Positions 27,601 through 36,600 of a DNA stretch of 64,000 nt are shown piece after piece. Origin of the DNA: Crotophaga sulcirostris. Its lineage: Eukaryota > Chordata > Aves > Cuculiformes > Crotophagidae. The DNA lies in assembly GCA_013397455.1 (NCBI GenBank), contig VYZB01000026.1:4524756-4588755 (forward strand), written 5' to 3'. The notes under the pieces were generated by a model, which had not been told where the DNA came from, ran no database searches, and saw only the letters and a program-made list of their open reading frames with translations. The translations under genes and the position numbers were made by a program. Every line of letters begins with the position of its first letter. Position 1 is the stretch's first letter.

Positions 27601-30600
27601 GCAGGATAATTTCTGCCTGTTTTTTCCCCCGCTACCTATTTGCTCTGTCACATGGAGAGAACCATATGCTAACTTTTTGATCTATCCCAGTTCATCAGCC
27701 CCAATCTCTCATCAATCCCATCTTGGCTGTCTCTAAAATCAGACCTACCACCTAAGTGTTTCTTGAACCCTGAGGGCCTTGTGGTGCTCAGTCAAGTGTT
27801 GCTGCAGTCCTGTGGTACAAGACCAAGCAGACTCAGCCAGCCCTGGTATAACACTGTTTCCCAAGTACCCCCAGAAATCAGCATCTGGATGTAACATTGC
27901 TGTGACCACCTCTGCCCCTGAGATTCCCTTAGCCTTTGTAGCAGCTTGATTATGCTGTGAACTTTGAGATGTCTGCATCTTGTACAGTGGCCTTTCATTT
28001 CATAGTGCTTTGCTGATATTGAATTGCAAGGATTAATCTCTATACTGCCCATGCAAGGGAGATTAGTGATGCTTCTGCTTCGTAGATAAGGAAAGAGCAA
28101 TTTATGCAAATCATGTAGGTTACAGGGACTCAACTATCCGTGCTTGGTTTGCTGCTGACAGCTCCTGTACCCCAGCTTGTCGTTTTAGCTTCTTGGAAAA
28201 TGACCTCAGAAGACTGGAAGCTGTAGCTCTGTGACCGTCCCCAAAACAAGGGTGTGGGAGTTGTAGGAAGTGATGTTGGGAATGCAATCTGTCAGTTTTT
28301 AATTAAGTAAATTGCCTAGGAAGTGTTACAGGCATCTGAGCCAGATGGTAATTTTACATCAACATTATGAGGTGGTTGTTAGAGAAACATGACGTGCCCA
28401 TCATTCGTGAGGAAGTATCTGAGATGGGCTGTGGCCTGGGTCAGATAACATCCAAGAGGTGAAGAAAGCTTTCAAGTTCCAACTATTTGATTACAATGCC
28501 CTTGGGTTTTTTATGAAGTGACTGTGCCCTCTTAAAAAGGCTGTTTCATGCAATTCAAACACAATAAATATAACCGTAATTAGTGGTGGCTCATGGCAAG
28601 AGCTCTCCTCTTGAGTTGATGGACTGACATTTGCTGGGGGACTAACATCTCACCCTGTCTGTCTGCTGGCAGGGACTATGCCATGGCAAACCTGAGCGTG
28701 AATCTCTACACTGTGAATGAGCCCTGGCTGTACTCCATCCTGTGGTGCGCTGGTGTCCAGTCGGTCACCTCTGACAGCTCCCACATCCTTCGCAAGGTGC
28801 CTTTCCCTATCTGGCTAATGGTAAGTATGATGCCTGGGAAGGTGCTGTGAGCCCCTGGAAGGAGGGGATGCAGTGGAGAGGTGTAGAGTTGGCCATTGAC
28901 TACTGCAGCTGGATGTCTAGTGGGTTTCTCCAGGAAGGTTTGGTTGGGTTCAGTGTGCTATTGGGCTTGAGGGTTTTCCCTTCTGTATGCCTGAGCTCTG
29001 AGATGGTAATGGATCAGTGCTCCTCTTGCACAATCCCTTCCTTGAGATGGCCTAGCGTCTCCCCGTGCAGGGTTTGGGAGCCATGGGCTCCCCATATGAC
29101 TTTTCTGTTTTTCTCCAATGGAAAAACACCTTTTGAGACCTGCTGAGCAGCTGTTGAGTTGCAGGAGAAGCAGGCACATGGGTAAACCCGCAAACCTGGC
29201 TTCTCTGTTTCAGCCAGGCTGCAAAACAAGGTTTTTGCCTGGTTTTAATATCAAATGAGGGCAAGTTTTACCTCTGGCTATCCCATCAATGGACAAGGAG
29301 CAACCAGAGACCAAAGGCAGCCTTCTTACCCATCATGTAGCCAGTAAACTCTCTTAAAGAGAGAGTTTGGTGTCTGAACCAAATAGGTATGTTCATTTTG
29401 AACTGGAGGGAAAACAATGACATAGTTGCACCAAAGAATTCCCAAAACAAGAGCTCAGCTGAGGTGATGTGAGTGTGTGTGTTTTAGTCTGGAGAAGAGG
29501 AGGCTCAGGGGTGACCTTATTGCTCTCTACAACTACCTAGAAGGAGGTTGTAGTCAAGCGGGCGTTGGTCTCTTCTCACAGGTGACCAGTGACAGAACTA
29601 GAGGGCACGGACTTAAACTTCTCAGGGGAGGTTTAGACTTGATGTTAGGAAGAAGTTTTTCACTGAAAGGATGATTGGCCACTGGAATGCGCTGCCCAGG
29701 GAGGTGGTGGAGTTGCCGACCCTGGAGGTGTTTAAGGGAAGACTGGATGATGCACTCAGTGCCATGGTTTAGGTGATGAGGTGGTGTTAGTGTTGGCTTA
29801 TAGGTTGGACTTGATGATCTCAGAGGTCCCTTCCAACCTGGTGATACTGTGATACTGTGAGATGGAGAGGCTGTTTTCTGATGACAGATCCTGTTGGGGG
29901 TAGAATAGGACAGTTTTGCCTGTTGCTCTGGAAGATCTGCTTGGGAAAGGGAAGAATAAGATGAGCACAAGGAGAATTTAACATTGAGTTATTTGCATCT
30001 TTAGCTGGAGCTAGGATGTCGAGACTGCTGCCTAGATGGATGAACACCTATGCATTACGTCCTGAGCTTAACCTATCACTTGGGTCTAGCTACACAAATT
30101 CACCCTGGTGCATGCTGAAGCTGGAGAATTGGAAATGGTTTTATAAAGGCTGAATGTGTCAGCAGAAGAGACTATCATTGTCTGAATTGTGCTGCAGTGA
30201 ACTTCTGACCTCCACTACAGCTGGCAGGAGTTGTGTGCACCTCATTGGTGGCCTTTTACTCTAAAAGCCTCTTTGCAGATACTTGGAGCCTTCCTCTAAG
30301 GGCTCTTCCATCTGCTGGATTTCCAACCCAGCCCTCTGCTGCAAATACACACTCTTATATCACCAGCATCATAGAAGTCCCTTGATTTTCATTCAGAATA
30401 TTTAGTTATGATGGCACTGTCCTGCCAAGAAAATGGGAAATGCCAATTTTGTGTCTGTAGGTCTTAATACATGCAACAAATATAACATGAAATGTCACCC
30501 TTCTGTAATGAAACTGGAAAATACAAGGATTTAATCTTCTTCAGAAGCATTGGTTAATTAAAGCATTGCCCTGCTAATTCTGTGGTGTGCTTTCAGAAGA

Positions 30601-33600
30601 GAAAGTCATTGGACAGAAAAACAAGTTATTCTCTGCTGCTTGTCTCATGTGCAACGTGTAAATATTTCTGTGTTTTCTCACAGACTTGGATCTCCAAACA
30701 GCACCTCACCCTCACCTTGAGGTACAGCTGAAATAGGAAACTTTGAGCCCAGAAAGCACTGAGAAAATGCTAGCACGTCAAAGGAGGGAGACTTTAAAAT
30801 TGTTCCCTGTTTGCAGTTTTTTCTGATAACATCATTTTGGGTGACAGGCTAGCATTAGAACTGTCATAAATGCTGTGATTTATGTGTGACCTCTGCAGCT
30901 CTGTGCTTTTCTTTCTGCCCTGGTGGTAACTTTAGCAATGTGTGGTCTCTCTGTGATTGTACAAACCAGAATGTTTAAGGTCTGTTTCTGTTTTTTGTTT
31001 TCCAGCCTCCAGACGAGTACCACCTAATCTGGATCACATCTGATCTCATTTCATTTATCATAATTGTAGGAGTTTTTGTATTCCAGAAGTAAGTAGTGTT
31101 GTTACAGCTTGACTCTCCTGTATTTGTAGCGTGTGTTTTGTTCAGAGCGTGGGGTGGAGATGGGAGAGAGGAACACCGTGCTCTGCAGGCACTTGGATTG
31201 CAATAGCAGGGAAACTGTTCATTAAAAATCCCTGCAGAGACTCCAAACAATAAATCCATTTCTGAGATATGACATTGAACTGGATGTAGTTGCTACTTTA
31301 AGAAGAACAAGAGATTGCAAAATAGTAGCAATAGACAACTTGCTCCGCTCATAAATGTGTGTGGGAGAGAAACTGTAAATGCTTTAGGGAAATGGACCTT
31401 GAGAAAAAGGTTAAAATACTTAAAAGAAGAAGAGGAGGTGTTTTGAGATTCTACCATTTTAGTGATCAAAAAGAGCATATTATAGTTTTCTTAAATCAGT
31501 TTTTTTCCGTTTGGATGAAGAAATATTTTGATTTAGCAAATCAAATCAGCTGCTTAGTTTGATGCATGAAGAAAGTCTTTCAGTTTTTCAAAGAAAAGGG
31601 AGAGCAAGGAATTGAGGGCACAGCAGAAGCCCCTCTGTTAGCCAGGGTTCCTGAAAACAAATGTGGAGTGTAAAACCCCTAGGAGCAGGGCAAGTTAAAA
31701 CACTGAAAATCGCATGGAGGTAAATCAACTTCCTAATAGCGGAGCTGGCCAAGCTACCCTCCTCTTGATTATAATGGAGGAAACCACGGTGTCCTCTGGC
31801 TGATATGCCTTTTCTCCTAGGAGGTGTTTTAGCTGTCAGTGGTGACAGTGTAATAACCCTCTCTGGGAAAAAGCTTGAGCTCAGAGAGAGATGCGTTCCC
31901 TCCAGTGAGAAGCAGAAGCCCTTTCCTGGGAAAATATGTCATCCTGAAATTGTATCCTCTCTTCCTCTGGCTCTATAATCTCATCTGCTTTGGCATGCAC
32001 AAAGGACTGTCCTGGACACATCCAGGTACCTACACTTTCTTTCCTTCTTGATATGGAAATACCTTTGTGTTAAGAGCAGCAATTTAATTTGTTTCAGCCT
32101 CATGAGCTAGTGATTTTGCTGTCATGTTGTCCCAGATCATCTGCTTGCAGTGATCTTCCTTTCCCCTGGGTAAATAATTAGCACCTGCGTATTTTTGCCA
32201 TGTAAGCTATTGCTCCTGGCCAGCACCCACTATGGTGGATTTGACTTCAGGCCACATGTTGGGGCTGTTTCTAGTTGTGTCTAAATTCCTCACTTGCACA
32301 GACCCATGCTTGTAGACCTGTGCCCAATGGGTCTCCAGTTCCAGCATGGGATAATGGAGTGAGCAGCAGTTTCAAAACTCTCCTCTCAGATTAGATTTCC
32401 CAACAGTTACTGAAGCCACTGACCGAGATGAGATGAATTTTTTTCTAAGAAGCCTTGTGATCTGAATTGTGGCCAATTAAACTTTTCTTCTAGAAGGGCA
32501 TTGTGGCTGTGTTGTTTGGAAGCTCCCTCCACTCCCTCAAATTCATCAATTGCTTTAATAAGAGATGTCCCTACTCTTTAGATCCTGTATTTCTCTGTTG
32601 GATACAGAAATGCCCAGAGTATTTTGGAGACAGAGATTGACCTCTCTGAAGAGCAGTGTTGGAAGGCCAAGTTGATGAGATCTTTACTGTCTCTTGCATC
32701 ATCTCCTAAAGTCAGGTTTAGGAGGCTTTCCTGAATCAGACCAAGGAGAACAAAGCTGAATCAATTAAACTGATTCAACCTGCTAAATGGGAATTATAGG
32801 TACCAGAGCAGAGTGGAATGCTATGTGCTTGCAGAGAGGGAGAAGTCACAGCTACATGGACTTCACAGTAGCTGTACTCTTCCTCTCTGTACAGATGTAA
32901 TTTCTTCCAGTTTGGAAGAGCTTTTATGGAGTAGGGCAAAAGGAAGTAGGATAAGAAAGGAAAGCATGATAGCAGGATTTCTCTTCCACCCTCAGTGCAA
33001 GTGGGATGCAGGTGAGAAGAGCTGGAAACCACCACCAGCTTTTCCCAAGGTCCATCAGCCTGGATCACTGAGCCTCTCCCTGTCTGGCCTCTGGACCTGA
33101 AGTAGCAAGGCAGTTGCTCAGAGAGGTCTTGGCCACATGGGGTTCATTGTAGCAGGGCCAGATGTCTTCTTTTGATTCTCTCCCTTGGGACAGCTCAGCC
33201 TCAAGTCAGTAGAAGGAGAAACACTGGCATCAAAAGTTGGACTTTCTGCAGCAAAAGGCTTACTCTTCCAAGAGCCTTGTGCAGGAGAGACCCATTTCCC
33301 TGCCATTCCAGTTTCTCCACCACATGAAAGAATTGGTAGCAGTATTGAGAATATACCAAAACCGAATTGCAGCAGAATTGCTTGACTACAACCTGCTGAT
33401 GTGATTCAGCTCCAGGAAATGGGGCTTGGAATTTGGCGTTCAGTGTCATGGTTGTTTTTTGTTTTGTTTTCAAGTCCTTTTTGGGGCAACAGAGCTGCTT
33501 CCTTCATGCAAGGATGAGGGGGCGGGTGGGAACGGAGCCACCGCTTTGATGCGCTCGTCCTGTCTCCTACGCATGGCTTGTCTCTCTTCTGTAGCCACGG

Positions 33601-36600
33601 GTAGGGATTGCTCCTGCTGTTCTGCTTCAGCCCTGGTGACAGGATCGTGGCAGCCTCTCCAGAGGGGAAATACCAACTGTGATGACTTCTAACGATCTTT
33701 TTTTGCCTTCTTGCCTTGTTTATTTTCTTACTGCTCTGACTGTTGTGCATGTTCCTCCTCTTTCTCTCTCTGCTGCATTCTGGCATCTCACAGCTATCAC
33801 ATGATCAGGTAATTCTGGTGCTTTCCTCCTCTTTCTCTTTTTTTATTCAACCTTCCTTTCTCTCTTTCTCCCTCTCTGCTATGGCTTAACTGCAGATGGA
33901 CAGGGCAGGATGCAGCTTTTCACGATACTTTCAAACATCTGCCTTCACAGGGGGACCATAAGGGACTGAACACTGCATAGTCTGTATCCATGAGCACTTC
34001 AGGAGCTTGGTGCTGAGGCCAGTGGATGTTTTGAAGGCAATCTGACCTTCTGTTAAGATGGTCTAAGTCACTGCCTTTTGAAACAGCCCCATTCTGAGGT
34101 CCTGCTGCATGTTGTAACTGGGAAATTATGAGTGGATATAATGCTTTTTCCATGGAAAAAATCCCATGTGAAATATCCCTTTCCTTTTGCATTTGCTAGA
34201 GGTTTTGGAGACCAATTTCTTTTGAATTGGCCAGTTCCAAAGAAAATAACATAACCAGTTCAATTATAGTAAGTGGAACTTCTCTGGTCCTGGAAATGAA
34301 TTAATAAGGCTAACAGCTGAAAAATTTTGGCTCATCAATTGCTGCACTTGGAGTTTGAGATCTTTCCAGAGTCTCTTCCCAGTTACACAACTGTGAAACT
34401 GGAAATGCAGTGTGAAAATAAATGGCATTGCACCCAGGAATGAGTTTGGGATGCTGGATCTGAGGTGCCATCAGTTGGGAACCCTTGTCTGGGCGGTGTT
34501 TTTGCCAGTCGCTCCCATCCCCTTGGAGGGAAGTGCTGTCACATTTCTGCAGTAAAGCCTTCACAGTGTCCATATTTGGACTAAACTTTTCATGTGTTAC
34601 CTTCTCCGTTCCTTCTGCTGTGTGCCACGGGGTTGTATTTTGAGGACTTGGCTATCTGTGCTTGTATGCCCCTCTCCCTCTGCCCACCCACTGCCTCGGG
34701 GGTCAGGGCTGGCTCCCTGCAAGTATTGCCTGCTTCACAGAGTACCTTGGACTTGCAGCATTACATCCTCACGGCATCTCCCTAAACCAGGACCTGGCTA
34801 TGGGGCCGGGCTGAGCCCTGCTATGGGTGCAGGGAGGTTGGGTGTTTCCCCCTCTTCTCCTCTCCTTGCTCCCTGGCTTATGGATAAGGAGAACACAGGC
34901 ATGGAGGAGTTGGGCAGGCTTTAGGCAAGAGCAGTCACAGGATGGGGACTCTGTGGTTGCAACTGGCTTGGCTTTTTGCTTGCTCCATCTTATCACCCTC
35001 GTACCAATCAACCCTGTTTTCTCCCTGACCTGCCCCTCTCCCATGCCCTTTCCCTGCCATTTAGCATCCCCTCTCCAAACCAAGGGGTCTGATCATGGCC
35101 CTAACACGGTCTATGCTGTCTCTGTGTTGTTGTCCTAGTATTTTTTAGTCTGTTCCCACCCTGTGTCCGTCTGGTCCGCTTTGATGCCAACCTCCCAGAA
35201 CAAGACCTACCTGCTGTCTGTCTGGCCTTTTTGCACGCTGCTGTCCTAAACGTGGCCGATCACAACAGAGTCCAAGGGGGTAGGAGAGGTGCTATTTTCT
35301 ATTAAACAAGCTTTCTGGAGATCCGAAGGCTGCTAAGCACAGCAGAGAATATTTCGTATGGTGTTGGAGTTGCATTGTGATGAAATATACTGGTGGCTCT
35401 TCTAAGACAATATTTCAAAGTACCCTTGAAAAATGGGGTCACCTTCTCCTAGCTTGTTCAATCAGAGCAGTGCACCCCTGTGAGAGGAGTCATCAGCCCC
35501 TCGTGCAAATTTAACCACCCTGGGTCTGACCGCAGCCACCATGCGAGATGGGGAGCAGAGAGCAGTGGTCATTCCTCTTGGCAGGAGGAGAAAAGCCCTT
35601 GATACCTGCACCCCTTTGAGGCTGGGTTGTCTGTGCCTCAATATAGCCCATGCCTTCCCTGGGACATCTAGGACCTGTGGGCAAGAGGTCACCATGCCTT
35701 TTGGCCATGCAACCCAGCCTAATGCTGAAAATCCTGATGATGTGGGCAAAGAAAAGATTTGTTGTTGTAGCAAGAAGTTTTGGTCTTGATTATAGTTTGA
35801 GGGGAGGGTCTTATCCTGTGAGATCCTGTGCACCTGCAACCACATTAACTGTAACAGGATCTGTGTGGGAGACTAAGGGAAAAAATGGTCTTCCAAGTCA
35901 TAGTGACTCAGCTTAGATGATGATGATAGAAGAAAAGTATCCTTCTCATTTTTAAACTTTTTTGTACTTTAATATCTTTGCCTCCTTGTGCTTCCTTTGT
36001 TGCTTCTGTCCAAGGGTCTGTGAGCTGTGTTGTGTTGCCATCCCGCTCCTTCTTTTCTCTGTAGCAGAGCATCTGCCTTCATTCATACCCTGGTCAAAGC
36101 CACTGGGATTTGGGAAAGGGATGGAAACCCCATAAAATTGACATCAATTAGATTTTCCTGGAAAATTTGCAGGCCCTCTATTGTGGATGTTGTTTTGTCA
36201 GGCTGATGCTGTGAACCCAGGCTGGAGATGTGTGGGGCTTCTCAAATCCTCTGCTCCTGGAACTGGGTAGGGGGTAGAGATTTAAGAGAAGGTGGTTGTC
36301 ACCTTTAAAAACAAACCCAAACAAACAAACAAAAAAACCACAACAAAAAAACACCCAAACCTTCTCTTCTGTGGGTAAACCACTAGATGGTGCCAGAAGA
36401 TCAGAAAACCCCATAAACCACCCTAAATCCCTCCTGCAGGGAGAATGGGATATGAAAGCCTTCCTCTGTGGTCAGGAAAGGAAATCGGTGGATGTGCACT
36501 ATGAAAGCCTGGCCTAAATGTCATCCCTTTGCAGTGGGATCTTGAGTACAGCTGCTTTGTCTAGCCCACCTAGTCTTGTTTTCCCCTATTGCAGCAGAAG

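Noticed and set aside
33895..33960. Second acceptor-like site (CTTAACTGCAG) just after the candidate microexon
   Set aside because: No convincing donor follows at exon distance with an open frame joining the GDPD5 phases.
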